Shown: positions 32,531-41,476, counted from the first letter of the stretch. The stretch is DNA of 64,000 nucleotides from Bog-473 sp963763575 (GCA_963763575.1 CAVXPD010000005.1:1-64000), one strand, 5' to 3'. The notes: generated from the letters alone by a model not told the origin. Translations and numbers: made by a program.

Positions 32531-33294
32531 ACGGGCCCGACGTCACCCGCGCCGAATTCTGCGTCATCGCCTGCGCCGACGCCTGGCGCGATGCGGGCGA
32601 GGTCATGGCGAGCCCGTTCGGCACCATCCCGGCGCTCGGAGCCCGCCTGGCGAAGCTGACCTTCGCGCCGGACCTCGTCCTCACCGACGGCGAGGCCGCG
32701 CTGATGGTGGGCGCGCCGCCCATCAGCACGCCGCCGGGCGAGCTCGTCCGCGAGGCGGCCATGCCGTATCGCAGCGTGTTCGACGTGGTCTGGTCGGGAC
32801 GGCGCCACATCATGATGATGGCGAGCCAGATCGACCGCTCGGGAAATCAGAACATCTCGGCCGTCGGACCACACGACAAGCCCAAGGTTCAGCTCGTCGG
32901 TGTGCGCGGCGCCCCCGGCAACTCGGTCAACCACGCCACCAGCTACTGGGTTCCCGACCACAGCGTGCGCACCTTCGTCGAACAGGTCGACCTGGTATGC
33001 GGCGTCGGCTATGCCCGGGCCACCGCCGCCGGTCCCGCTGCGACGCGGTTCCACGACGTGCGCCGGGTCGTCTCCAACCTCGGCGTCTTCGACTTCGAGA
33101 CGGCCGACCACACCATGCGGCTGCGCTCCCACCACCCCGGCGTGGGCATCGGCGACATCGTCGACGCCACAGGCTTCGCGCTCAACATCCCCGACGACGT
33201 CGCCGAGACCCGCCTCCCGACGCCCCAAGAGCTCGAGACCCTGCGCGTGGTGCTCGATCCCGGCGCCCTACGCGACCGCGAGGTGAAGCACTGA
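32527..33294 (+). CDS. ipdB: Steroid ring C-opening CoA hydrolase, beta subunit
   Basis: 255 residues from the ATG at 32527, overlapping the ipdA stop. It shows LTDGEAALMVGAPP, VVWSGRRHIMMMASQIDRSGNQNIS and VGVRGAPGNSVNH, features of the beta half of the CoA-transferase-like hydrolase. The normal catalytic Glu of transferases is not at its usual site (SGNQNIS instead), as in IpdB. It forms a heterotetramer with IpdA. Confidence 0.92.
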   Translation: MNGPDVTRAEFCVIACADAWRDAGEVMASPFGTIPALGARLAKLTFAPDLVLTDGEAALMVGAPPISTPPGELVREAAMPYRSVFDVVWSGRRHIMMMASQIDRSGNQNISAVGPHDKPKVQLVGVRGAPGNSVNHATSYWVPDHSVRTFVEQVDLVCGVGYARATAAGPAATRFHDVRRVVSNLGVFDFETADHTMRLRSHHPGVGIGDIVDATGFALNIPDDVAETRLPTPQELETLRVVLDPGALRDREVKH

Positions 33295-34400
33295 CCGCGG
33301 ACGCCGGCGCACCGCTCCACCCGGCCCTGCGCACCGAGCTGTGCGAGCGCATCGGGCTGCGCGTCCCGCTGGTCCAGACGGGTATGGGCTGGGTCGCCGG
33401 GCCCCGCCTGGTCGCGGCGACGTGCGAGGCCGGCGCCCTCGGCATCCTGGCCTCGGCCACCATGACGCTCGAGCAGCTCGCGGCCGCCATCGCCGAGGTG
33501 CGCACCCGCACCGCCCGGCCCTTCGGCGTGAACCTGCGCACGGACGTGGCCGACATCGGCGAGCGCATCGAGCTGATGACCGAGACCGGGGCCCGGGTGG
33601 CCAGCTTCGCCCAGGCGCCCAACCCCGCCCTGGTGGCCCGCTGCAAGGAGGCCGGGCTGTTCGTGATGCCGACGGTGGGGGCGCGGCGCCACGCCGAGAA
33701 GGTGGCGGACTGGGGCGTCGACGCCCTCATCGCCCAGGGCGCCGAGGGCGGGGGACACACCGGGTCGGTGCCCACCACCCTGTTGTTGCCCCAGGTCGTC
33801 GACGCCGTGGGCGACCGCGTCCTGGTGCTCGGGGCGGGCGGCTTCTTCAGCGGCCGGGGCCTGGTCGCGGCCCTGGCCTACGGCGCGGTCGGCGTGGCCA
33901 TGGGCACCAGGTTCCTGCTCTCGGCCGAGAGCCGCGTGCCCGACGCCGTCAAGACGCTCTATCTCGGCACGCCGGTGACGGGCACCGTCGTGACGACCAA
34001 GGTCGACGGGGCGCCGCAGCGGGTCGTGCGCACCGACCTCGTGGACCGGCTCGAGTCACAGTCCTGGCTGCGCGCCCTCCCCCGGGCGCTGCACAGCGCG
34101 TACCGCTTCCGCAAGGAGACCGGCGCCCGCGTCGGTTCGCTCCTGCGCGAAGGGCGAGCCATGAAGGAGGGCAACGAGCTGACCTGGGCCCAGGTCGTCA
34201 TGGCGGCCAACGCGCCGGTCATGACGAAGGCGGCGCTGGTGGGGGGAAGGACCGACGTCGGCGTCCTGCCCACCGGTCAGGTGGTGGGCGTGCTCGATTC
34301 GCTGCCTGCCGTCGCCGACATCGTCGCGCGCATCATGGCGGAGGCGGACGACGTGCTGCGGCGCTGGAGCCCCGGCACCGACAGCACCACCGGCGCGTAG
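33291..34400 (+). CDS. ipdC: IpdC-like NADH:flavin enoyl-CoA reductase (nitronate monooxygenase fold)
   Basis: 369 residues if it starts at the CTG at 33291, which overlaps the ipdB stop as CTGA. No ATG, GTG or TTG lies before the conserved start LRTELCERIGLRVPLVQTGM. The FMN barrel shows AGALGILASATM, LIAQGAEGGGHTG, VLGAGGFFSGRGL and GAVGVAMGTRFL. IpdC reduces a CoA thioester intermediate of steroid ring C/D degradation. The usual length is about 355. The start assignment is the weak point. Confidence 0.88.
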   Translation: MTADAGAPLHPALRTELCERIGLRVPLVQTGMGWVAGPRLVAATCEAGALGILASATMTLEQLAAAIAEVRTRTARPFGVNLRTDVADIGERIELMTETGARVASFAQAPNPALVARCKEAGLFVMPTVGARRHAEKVADWGVDALIAQGAEGGGHTGSVPTTLLLPQVVDAVGDRVLVLGAGGFFSGRGLVAALAYGAVGVAMGTRFLLSAESRVPDAVKTLYLGTPVTGTVVTTKVDGAPQRVVRTDLVDRLESQSWLRALPRALHSAYRFRKETGARVGSLLREGRAMKEGNELTWAQVVMAANAPVMTKAALVGGRTDVGVLPTGQVVGVLDSLPAVADIVARIMAEADDVLRRWSPGTDSTTGA

Positions 34401-34435
34401 CGCCGGCCCGCCGCCGGGTATCGGTCGAGCTCGGC

Positions 34436-34894
34436 CTAGTCGCCGTTCCCGTTGGCGTTGCCCTGAGCCACGCGGCGCAACAGGTTCGACACCCGCTGGT
34501 GCGTCACCCCGAAGAGGTGGGCGATGCTCGGGATGCTCTGACCCTCGCCCCGCAGGGCCACGACCAACGACCGGCGCAGGTACCCGCTCGCCTCCGACTG
34601 GCGGCGCAGGATCGTGCTGACGAGCTGCACGGTGCCCGGCTCGTCCTCGTCACCCAGGATCGCCTTCCATTCGCGGCCGCTCTCCCGGGCCTGGCGCACG
34701 TCGGCGATCCGCTTGGAGAGCAGGCGCTCGCTCTCCGCGTTCTCCCGAAGCACAGCTTCCAGCTCTTCGAGCGCCCTCAGGACGTCGTCGGAGCCCGCTC
34801 CGTGGCGGTCGTCGATCTGGTCCGGCATTCCGTTCTCAGCTCCCCTTTGCTGCTGCTCATCTTGGCGCAATTCTCTGACATCAGTGGCCAACAT
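34436..34894 (-). CDS. Small helix-turn-helix protein
   Basis: 152 residues from the ATG at 34894, preceded by GGAGGAAGC (an alternative longer start exists at 35023). The N-terminal half is rich in Glu/Gln and probably coiled coil (LRALEELEAVLRENAESERLL). The C-terminal part has a sigma-factor-like HTH (SIPSIAHLFGVTHQRVSNLLRRV). It may be a regulator of the catabolic genes around it or of unrelated ones. It faces ipdC tail to tail. Confidence 0.65.
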   Translation of the reverse strand: MLATDVRELRQDEQQQRGAENGMPDQIDDRHGAGSDDVLRALEELEAVLRENAESERLLSKRIADVRQARESGREWKAILGDEDEPGTVQLVSTILRRQSEASGYLRRSLVVALRGEGQSIPSIAHLFGVTHQRVSNLLRRVAQGNANGNGD

Positions 34895-35044
34895 GTACTT
34901 GCTTCCTCCAATCGCAGCGTCGTTCCCATTCGCAGCGTCGCTTCGTCGTCCCCGAAGGGACGACCCCCGCGTGCCCGACAGGCTGTGCGAGGCAAACGCA
35001 CACGTTGACGTCGACAGGCCCAATACCCCAAAGGCCCGGTATCA

Positions 35045-35071
35045 CACCCCCTGTGCCGCACCAGGGGGGTG
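35045..35071 (-). terminator. Hairpin after the fadA-DUF35-thiolase operon
   Basis: CACCCCCTG at 35045-35053 and CAGGGGGGTG at 35062-35071 can form a stem with an 8-base loop, 33-59 nt past the thiolase stop. There is no U-run, so termination is plausible rather than certain. Confidence 0.35.
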
Positions 35072-35103
35072 CGGGGGAACCGGGGACGCTCGCTACCAGG
35101 GCG

Positions 35104-36321
35104 TTAGCGGCTCAAGACGACGGACGAGCCGTGACCGAACAGGCCCTGGTTCGCCGTCACGGCGACCCGTGCCCGCTCGACCTGGTGCCCCGTGGCCACG
35201 CCGCGCAGCTGCCAGACGCACTCGCAGACCTGGGCGATGGCCTGGGCCGGGATGGCCTCGCCGAAGCACGAGAGGCCGCCCGATGGGTTCACCGGGACGC
35301 GGCCGCCGAGCGCGGTGGCACCGTCGCGCAGGAGCTTCTCGGCCTCGCCCTCGCCGCACAGGCCGATGTCCTCGTACCAGTCGAGCTCCAGCGCCGAGGA
35401 CAGGTCGTAGACCTCGGCCAGGCTGATGTCCTCCGGGCCGATCCCGGCCTCCGTGTAGGCGGCGCTCGCGATGGCGGGACGGAACCCCGCCGCAGCGTCG
35501 TGTCCGGCCGGACCCGGGAGGGCCACGGCGGAGTCGGTGGCGAAGTTCGGCATCTCGATCACCGTGTTGGGGAACGTCGGCGTCACCGTCGACACCGCGT
35601 CGATCGTGACGAGCCTCCCCGCGACCCCCGCGTGGCGGCGGGCGAAGTCCATGCTCGAGAGCACGACGGCCGCGCCGCCGTCGGAGGTGGCGCAGATCTC
35701 GAGCAGGCGCAGGGGGTCGGCCACCATGGGCGACGACAGCACCTCGTCCACGGTCACCTCCTTGCGGTAGCGCGCGTACGGATTGGCCAGGCCGTGACGC
35801 GCGTTCTTCACCTTGACCTGCGCGAAGTCCTCCTCGGTCGCGCCGAAGCGGTCCATGCGCCGGCGCGCGTAGAGCGCGAAGTACGTCGGGTTGGTCGCCC
35901 CCAGCAGGTGGAAACGGAGCCAGTCGGGGTCGTCCTTGCGGTCGCCGCCGACGGGGGCGAAGAAGCCCTTGGGCGTGGTGTCGGCGCCGACCACGAGCGC
36001 CACGTCGCACAGCCCGGCCAGGATCTGCGCGCGCGCGTTGGCGATGGCGGCCGCTCCCGACGCGCAGGCGGCGTAGACGCTCGAGACCCGCGCCCCCGTC
36101 CAGCCCAGGGCCTGCGCGAAGGTGGCGCCCGAGACGAACCCGGGATACCCGTTGCGGATGGTGTCCGCCCCCGAGACGAACTGCACGTCGCGCCAGGCGA
36201 GTCCGGCGTCGGCCAGCGCTTCGCGTGCGGCGGCCAGCCCGTACTCGACGAAGGGGCGCCCCCACTTGCCCCACTCGTGCATGCCCGCGCCGAGCACGGC
36301 GACCCTCTTGTCGTCCGCCAT
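35104..36321 (-). CDS. Thiolase-family lipid-transfer/acetyltransferase-like protein (Ltp type)
   Basis: 405 residues. The thiolase fold has the nucleophile-like Cys in YAACASGAAAI (about 90), but the C-terminal motif is GGLSCFGEAIPAQAI, lacking the GHP His. NPSGGL is kept. Such SCP2-thiolase proteins with a DUF35 partner include Ltp2, 3 and 4 of steroid side-chain degradation. The DUF35 gene lies directly upstream (3-nt gap), and a full thiolase precedes that, so the three form one operon. Confidence 0.87.
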   Translation of the reverse strand: MADDKRVAVLGAGMHEWGKWGRPFVEYGLAAAREALADAGLAWRDVQFVSGADTIRNGYPGFVSGATFAQALGWTGARVSSVYAACASGAAAIANARAQILAGLCDVALVVGADTTPKGFFAPVGGDRKDDPDWLRFHLLGATNPTYFALYARRRMDRFGATEEDFAQVKVKNARHGLANPYARYRKEVTVDEVLSSPMVADPLRLLEICATSDGGAAVVLSSMDFARRHAGVAGRLVTIDAVSTVTPTFPNTVIEMPNFATDSAVALPGPAGHDAAAGFRPAIASAAYTEAGIGPEDISLAEVYDLSSALELDWYEDIGLCGEGEAEKLLRDGATALGGRVPVNPSGGLSCFGEAIPAQAIAQVCECVWQLRGVATGHQVERARVAVTANQGLFGHGSSVVLSR

Positions 36322-36324
36322 CGG

Positions 36325-36777
36325 TCAGCCCTCCGCTCCGGCGGCCAGCGGTCGCCACTTCCAGATCAGGTAGTCCGTGTCGTCCTCGGAGTACAGCGTC
36401 TCGATCACGAGCTCGACCTCGTCGCCCACGGCCAGGTCGTCGACCGTGACCCCGCCCACGACCTGGCCCATCACGACGAGCTTCTCGTCGGCCAGCTCGA
36501 CGGCGGCCAGGCAGAACGGTACGTACGGGTCGGCGGCCACGTACGGCGCCGGGGGCTGGTAGCGGGCGTCGGTGTACGACCAGATGCGCCCGCGGCGCGA
36601 CAGCTCGACCGTCTCGAACGAGCCGGACGCGCAGTCGGGGTTCCGGCAGGCGCTCGCCTCGGCGGGAAAGGCGAACGTCGCGCACCCCGTGCAGCGCGAC
36701 CCGAGCAGCGCGGGCGCCGCGCCCTCTTCGCCCGTCGTGAACCAGCCTTGGACTGCGGGCTCCCGCGTCGCGGCCAT
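36325..36777 (-). CDS. DUF35 OB-fold protein with zinc ribbon
   Basis: 150 residues from the ATG at 36777, which overlaps the upstream thiolase stop (TGATG). The zinc ribbon is formed by C29xxC32 (SRCTGCATFAFP) and C44, C49 (ACRNPDCASG). The OB-fold follows (GRIWSYTDARYQ, then FCLAAVELADEKLVVMGQV). It likely binds acyl-CoA and scaffolds the Ltp-type partner encoded next, as ChsH2-DUF35 does for Ltp2. Confidence 0.9.
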   Translation of the reverse strand: MAATREPAVQGWFTTGEEGAAPALLGSRCTGCATFAFPAEASACRNPDCASGSFETVELSRRGRIWSYTDARYQPPAPYVAADPYVPFCLAAVELADEKLVVMGQVVGGVTVDDLAVGDEVELVIETLYSEDDTDYLIWKWRPLAAGAEG

Positions 36778-37955
36778 CAGCCGAGCCGCTCCAGGACCGT
36801 GGCGTTGGCCTGCCCGCCGCCCTCGCACATGGTCTGGAGCCCATAGCGAGCGCCCGTGCGCTCCATCTCGTTGAGCAGCGTCGCCATGAGGCGGGCGCCC
36901 GAGCACCCCGTCGGGTGCCCGATGGCGATGGCCCCCCCGTTCACGTTCACCTTCTCCATGTCGGGGTGGTGCTCGCGCTCCCACGCCAGGACGACCGACG
37001 CGAAGGCCTCGTTGATCTCGATGAGGTCGATCTCGTCGAGCTTCAGCTTCGCCTTGGCCAGCACGAGCTCGGTGGCGGGGATCGGCGCCGTCAACATGAT
37101 CTGGGGGTCGTTGGCCGCCACGGCGAACGTGTGGAAACGGGCCCGCGGTCGCAGGCCGAGCGACGAGGCCCGCTCCTCGCTCATGATCAGGAGAGCGGCC
37201 GCCCCGTCGGAGATCTGCGAAGACGTGCCCGCGGTGACCGTCCCGGTCTCGGAGAACGCGCCGCGCAAGGCGGCCAGCTTCTCGAGCGAGGTGTCGCGGC
37301 GCACGCCCTCGTCGGACTCGAGCAGGCCGCGCACGTCGGCCGCACCCGGCACGTCGGGGTGGACCCGGGCCTCGAGGCCCACGATCTCGTCAGCGAAGCG
37401 TCCCTCGTCGGTGGCGCGGGCCGCCCGCTGATGCGAGCGCAGCGCGAACTCGTCCATCTCCTCGCGGGTGATCTTCCAACGGCGCGCGATCTCCTCGGCG
37501 CACTCGCCCTGGTGGATGAGTTCGAAGCGTTCCAGATAGAGCGGCCCGTACGCCTCGCCCGGGCCCGGCTCGGTCGTCGAGCCGATCGGCACCCGGCTCA
37601 TCGACTCCACGCCGGCGCCGATGGCCACGTCCATCGCTCCCGCCATCACGGCCTGCGCCGCGAAGTGGATCGCCTGCTGGGCCGAACCGCATTGGCGGTC
37701 GACCGTCGTCCCGGGCACCGATTCGGGGAAGCCGGCGGCCAGCGCGGCATTGCGCCCGATGTTCATGGCCTGCTCGCCCACCGTCATGGTGCACCCCATG
37801 ACGACGTCCTCGACCAGGGTGGGGTCCAGGTCGTTGCGGGCGAGCAGGGCGGCCAGGGGCTGGGCGGCCAGGTCGGTGGCGTGCCATCCCGACAGGCGCC
37901 CGCCGCGGCGGCCGACCGGGGTGCGGACGGCGTCGACGATCACGGCGTTGGGCAT
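36777..37955 (-). CDS. Steroid/acyl-CoA thiolase (FadA5/FadA6-like)
   Basis: 392 residues. All thiolase catalytic elements are present: VDRQCGSAQQAIHF (Cys about 90), GGAIAIGHPTGCSG (His), and TMCEGGGQAN (second Cys). VMGCTMTVGEQAMNIGRN and TAGTSSQISDGAAALL are family segments close to the FadA5 and FadA6 steroid thiolases, which remove acetyl-CoA or act on ring C/D products. It heads the thiolase-DUF35-Ltp operon and lies 3.5 kb from ipdABC. Either paralogue is possible. Confidence 0.92.
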   Translation of the reverse strand: MPNAVIVDAVRTPVGRRGGRLSGWHATDLAAQPLAALLARNDLDPTLVEDVVMGCTMTVGEQAMNIGRNAALAAGFPESVPGTTVDRQCGSAQQAIHFAAQAVMAGAMDVAIGAGVESMSRVPIGSTTEPGPGEAYGPLYLERFELIHQGECAEEIARRWKITREEMDEFALRSHQRAARATDEGRFADEIVGLEARVHPDVPGAADVRGLLESDEGVRRDTSLEKLAALRGAFSETGTVTAGTSSQISDGAAALLIMSEERASSLGLRPRARFHTFAVAANDPQIMLTAPIPATELVLAKAKLKLDEIDLIEINEAFASVVLAWEREHHPDMEKVNVNGGAIAIGHPTGCSGARLMATLLNEMERTGARYGLQTMCEGGGQANATVLERLG

Positions 37956-38026
37956 AGGGGCCCAATTGTGACGCCGAAACAGATTCGCCGCCAGACGCCG
38001 ACAGGCTCACCCCGGCGGACGTTGGC

Positions 38027-38374
38027 TCATTCTTCTTCGGCTTCCAGTTCTGCTTCGAGTTCGGCTTCCAGCTCCGCCTCGAGGATTGCGATGGCGAAAC
38101 CCAAAGCCCTGGCGATGTTCCTGCCTGCGGCCACGACCCGGGAGGTGCCCACGATGGGGGCGACCGCGACCAGGATGCCTTCGACGTCCTCGAGCGTGAC
38201 GCCGACTTCAGCGGAAGTGCCGGCGTTGAGGAGGTACGAGGCGGCCGGCGCGTCGACCGCGATCAGGGCGGCGAGGCGAACCAGCATGTGCTCGCGCGCC
38301 TCGAGGCTCCCGTTGGCGACGGAGACGGCGGTCATTTCGGCAAGTGTGTCAAGGACTGGGGTGTCTTCGGGCAT
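38027..38374 (-). CDS. Carboxymuconolactone decarboxylase-like protein with acidic repeat tail
   Basis: 115 residues from the ATG at 38374, with AAGGAGA before it. REHMLVRLAALIAVDAPAASYL and VGVTLEDVEGILVAVAPIVGTSRVVAA follow the CMD/AhpD helical pattern, though the usual Cys pair is missing, so peroxidase activity is unlikely. The last 18 residues are LEAELEAELEAELEAEEE, a low-complexity acidic helix made by repeats of a six-base-related unit. Function unknown. Confidence 0.75.
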   Translation of the reverse strand: MPEDTPVLDTLAEMTAVSVANGSLEAREHMLVRLAALIAVDAPAASYLLNAGTSAEVGVTLEDVEGILVAVAPIVGTSRVVAAGRNIARALGFAIAILEAELEAELEAELEAEEE

Positions 38375-38518
38375 TGGACGGGTCTCCTTGTCGGGCGCGG
38401 CTCGGCGCGAACGTCGCTGGAAGACAGTACTGGACCGACGTCGAAACCTTCTCGGTCGCGCACCCGGGGCCCACCGGATGAGTTGGCTCTGCCCTGCCGC
38501 CGTTGCCCGACGGTTGGA

Positions 38519-38790
38519 CGACCCACGGGCCTCGACCGCAGCGGCGAGTAGCCCGGGCATCGAAACGGCGCCGGCGGGAATGGCGCGGGCTCTGCGGCCA
38601 ACCAACTCGACTTGCCGGACGGTGTCTTCGTCGGCGCGACCGGCAACGTCGACGTGGCTGACACCCGAACCAACCGAGTGCAGGCATAGGCACCGGGCGC
38701 CACCTCGGGCGTGACGGTGGCCGGTGGCGACCGCGCGGGCTCGGGGGCAGGGACACGGCGAGTGCCCAACGGCACCGACACGCCGGAGAG
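38519..38790 (+). pseudogene. Relic of an NHL-repeat (beta-propeller) protein gene
   Basis: In one plus-strand frame the sequence reads E-stop-PGHRNGAGGNGAGSAANQLD, then LPDGVFVGATGNVDVADTRT, NRVQA-stop-APGATSGVTVAGGDRAGSG. These are the signature spacers of secreted NHL-repeat proteins of actinobacteria and acidobacteria (LPxGVxVDxxGNVYVADTxNNRVQEWAPGATSGVTVAGG). Both stops are TAG where the family has TGG (Trp). An LPDG in another frame near 38510 suggests a further frameshift. No complete protein can be made. The flanks from 38375 and to 39053 hold no other gene. Confidence 0.75.
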
Positions 38791-39053
38791 CGTGGCACCT
38801 GCGCGGGGGGTGAGCGGGACCAGTCCGCCCATCACGATCACGGCACGATCACGGTGGAGAACTCGCGGTCGAGGTGGTCGGCACAGGCCGGATGAGCAGC
38901 AGGTCCACTCGAAGTAACGAGCACACGCGAGCACCGAGCCGATCCATCGCCACAACAGCTTCCCGGCCGGATTGCGGCGCGGTGCGCTGGCGGCGGGACT
39001 CCGCCGCGCCGGCGTTGGCATCGCCGGGGTGACTGTGCCAGATTCGCTGCGCC

Positions 39054-40199
39054 ATGGACCTGACCTTCAGCGCCGAGCAGGAGTCGTTCCGCGCCGAAGC
39101 CCGGGCCTGGCTCGCCGCGCACGTGCCACGTGAGCCCCTCCCCTCCTTCGATACGGCCGAGGGCTTCGAGGCGCACCGCACCTGGGAGCGGACGATGTAC
39201 GAGGACCGTTGGTCGGTCGTGAGCTGGCCGGTCGAGTACGGCGGGCGCGACCTCGGCATCTTCGAGTGGCTCGTCTTCGAGGAGGAGTACTACCGCGCCC
39301 GCGCCCCCAAGCGCGTGAGCCAGAACGGCATCTTCCTGCTCGCACCGACCATGCTCGAGTACGGGACCGAGGCGCAGAAGGCGCGCTTCCTGCCGCCGAT
39401 GGCCTCGGGCGACGAGATCTGGTGCCAGGGCTGGTCCGAGCCCGACGCCGGCAGCGACCTCGCCGGAATCCGCTCGCGGGCGTCGCGCACCGAGGGCCCG
39501 ACCTGGGTCCTCAACGGCCAGAAGACGTGGGCCAGCCGGGGCGCGTTCGCCGACTGGTGCTTCGGCATCTTCCGCACGGACCCCGAGGCCGAACGCCACC
39601 GCGGCCTGACCTACTTCCTCGTCGCCATGGACTCGCCGGGCGTCACGGTGCGCCCGATCCCGCAGATCGACGGCGAAACCGGCTTCGCGGAGATCTTCTT
39701 CGACAAGGTCGAGGTGCCCGAGGAGCAGATCCTGGGCGAGGTGGGCAAGGGCTGGTCTGTCGCGATGGCGACGGCGGGCTCCGAACGCGGGCTCTCGCTG
39801 CGCAGCCCGGCGCGCTACACCGAGGCGGCCGACCGCCTCGTCCGGCTCTACGCAGGGCGCGGCGGCCCACGCTCGTCCGCCGACGCGGTGGCGCTGGCCC
39901 ACATGCAGGCCGAGGCCTACGAGCTCCACACCTACTGGACGGCGACCAAGGTGGCGCACGGACAGGCCGTCGGGCCTGAGGCCAGCGCCAACAAGATCTT
40001 CTGGTCCGAAACCGACGTGGCCATCCACACGGCCGCGCTCGACCTCCTCGGTCCGGAGGCCGAGCTCCTCGGGCCCCGGGGTCCCGGCGAGTGGCTCGAC
40101 GGCTACCTCTTCTCGCTCGCCGGGCCCATCTACGCGGGCACGAACGAGATCCAGCGCAACGTGGTGGCCGAGCGCATGCTCGGGCTGCCGCGCGGCTGA
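39054..40199 (+). CDS. Acyl-CoA dehydrogenase, FAD-binding subunit (first of a pair)
   Basis: 381 residues. ACAD landmarks: FSAEQESFRAEARAWL, QGWSEPDAGSDLAGI, LNGQKTWASRG and AGTNEIQRNVVAERMLGL. The Glu of the common YEGT motif is Ala (YAGTNEIQ), as in steroid-type FadE subunits that use another Glu. It is followed after 29 nt by a smaller ACAD, so the two likely make an alpha2beta2 heterotetramer as ChsE1-ChsE2 and FadE26-FadE27 do for steroid side chains, or IpdE1-IpdE2 for rings C/D. Which reaction is not decided by sequence alone. Confidence 0.9.
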   Translation: MDLTFSAEQESFRAEARAWLAAHVPREPLPSFDTAEGFEAHRTWERTMYEDRWSVVSWPVEYGGRDLGIFEWLVFEEEYYRARAPKRVSQNGIFLLAPTMLEYGTEAQKARFLPPMASGDEIWCQGWSEPDAGSDLAGIRSRASRTEGPTWVLNGQKTWASRGAFADWCFGIFRTDPEAERHRGLTYFLVAMDSPGVTVRPIPQIDGETGFAEIFFDKVEVPEEQILGEVGKGWSVAMATAGSERGLSLRSPARYTEAADRLVRLYAGRGGPRSSADAVALAHMQAEAYELHTYWTATKVAHGQAVGPEASANKIFWSETDVAIHTAALDLLGPEAELLGPRGPGEWLDGYLFSLAGPIYAGTNEIQRNVVAERMLGLPRG

Positions 40200-40228
40200 C
40201 GGCGGCGGGCGAGAGGCGAGGGCGCACC

Positions 40229-41332
40229 GTGGACTTCGCGTTCTCCGAGGACCAGGACGAGCTGCGCCGTGGCGTGCGGACCGTGCTCGACGCCGAGTGC
40301 AGCGTCGACGCGCTGCGCGCGTTCGAGATGGCGGACGAGCCCGCCCGGGCCGACATGGCCGCCAACCGCTGGGCCGTCCTCGCCGAGCTGGGCGCCCCGG
40401 CCCTCGTGGTCCCCGAGTCGGCGAACGGGCTCGGCCTCAGCGATGTGGACCTGGTGGGCGTGCTCGAGGAGGCCGGCTACGCCTGCCTGCCCGAGCCGCT
40501 GCTCGAGACGGCCGCGCTGGCGGCGCCGACGTTGGCCGCTCTGTTGCCGGAGGCGGCGGCATCAGCCGCACTCGCCGCCCTCGTCGAGGACGACGCAATC
40601 GTCGGCCTCGGCGGCATCGACGTCACCGCCGAGGGGATCGCATCGCCCACGGTGGTGACGGCCGACGGCATGCTCCGCACGCCCCGCGTCGTCGGCGCAC
40701 GGGACGCCGACATCGTGCTCCTGGCCTGCCGCGACGACGAGTCGGGCTGGCAGCTCCACGCCGTCCCCGCCGCGTCCTGCGCCGCCGAGCCGACACCGGC
40801 GCTCAGCGCCACGCGCGACCTCTCGATGGTGCGCTGGCCGCTCTCCTCCGACACGCTTCTCGCGTACGGGGTGGCCGCCGAGGCCGCCGCCTCGCTGCTG
40901 TCCGACCGAGCCGCGGCGGGCACGGCGGCGCTGCTGCTCGGGCTGGCCGACCGGATGGTGACGATGGCGGCCTCGTACGCCAAGGAAAGGAAGCAGTTCG
41001 GCAAGCCGATCGGGAGCTTCGAGGCCGTGAAGCACCTGCTGGCCGACGCACGAGTCGCGTTGGAGTTCGCCCGCCCTGCCACCTACCGCGCCGCCTGGTC
41101 CCTTGCAACCGCGCAGCCGAGCTTGTCCCACGACTCGTCCATGGCCAAGGCGATGGCGTCCGACGCCGCCGACCTCGCCGCCCGGGTGGCGCTCCAGGTG
41201 CACGGAGCCATCGGCTACACGTGGGAGTGCGACCTCCAATTCTTCCTGAAGCGCACGTGGGCGCTGACGCGGGCCTGGGGCGACGCGGCGACGCACCGCC
41301 GGCTCGTCCTCGGCCAGCTCCTGGCGCGCTGA
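40229..41332 (+). CDS. Acyl-CoA dehydrogenase-like partner subunit (second of a pair)
   Basis: 367 residues from a GTG at 40229. FSEDQDELRRGVRTVL, ERKQFGKPIGSFEAVKHLLAD and ALQVHGAIGYTWECDLQFFL are typical ACAD helices, while the catalytic Glu region is divergent and the middle beta-domain is eroded (VVTADGMLRTPRVVGARDAD). Such partners support FAD and substrate binding of the other subunit. It forms an operon with the gene just before. Confidence 0.88.
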   Translation: MDFAFSEDQDELRRGVRTVLDAECSVDALRAFEMADEPARADMAANRWAVLAELGAPALVVPESANGLGLSDVDLVGVLEEAGYACLPEPLLETAALAAPTLAALLPEAAASAALAALVEDDAIVGLGGIDVTAEGIASPTVVTADGMLRTPRVVGARDADIVLLACRDDESGWQLHAVPAASCAAEPTPALSATRDLSMVRWPLSSDTLLAYGVAAEAAASLLSDRAAAGTAALLLGLADRMVTMAASYAKERKQFGKPIGSFEAVKHLLADARVALEFARPATYRAAWSLATAQPSLSHDSSMAKAMASDAADLAARVALQVHGAIGYTWECDLQFFLKRTWALTRAWGDAATHRRLVLGQLLAR

Positions 41333-41476
41333 CGCTCCGACCCGGGAGGACAGCGCCCGCAGCGGCCCGGTCCCGAGAATGAGGATGTGTGTAACTTGAC
41401 AGTCCCATTCGAGAGCCGCCGGTGGCCGGATGCCGGTCGGCGGGTGGCCTACGAGCGAGTTACTGGAGTGATCCAC

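Noticed and set aside
38332..39021. 229-residue minus-strand open frame between CMD gene and acyl-CoA dehydrogenase
   Set aside because: Pro/Ser/Arg-rich antisense to the NHL relic, no domain and no ribosome site.
17180..39045. CAGATTC occurring before three metabolic operons (17182, 37980, 39039)
   Set aside because: A seven-base match in different orientation and context is expected by chance over 64 kb; no symmetry supports it.
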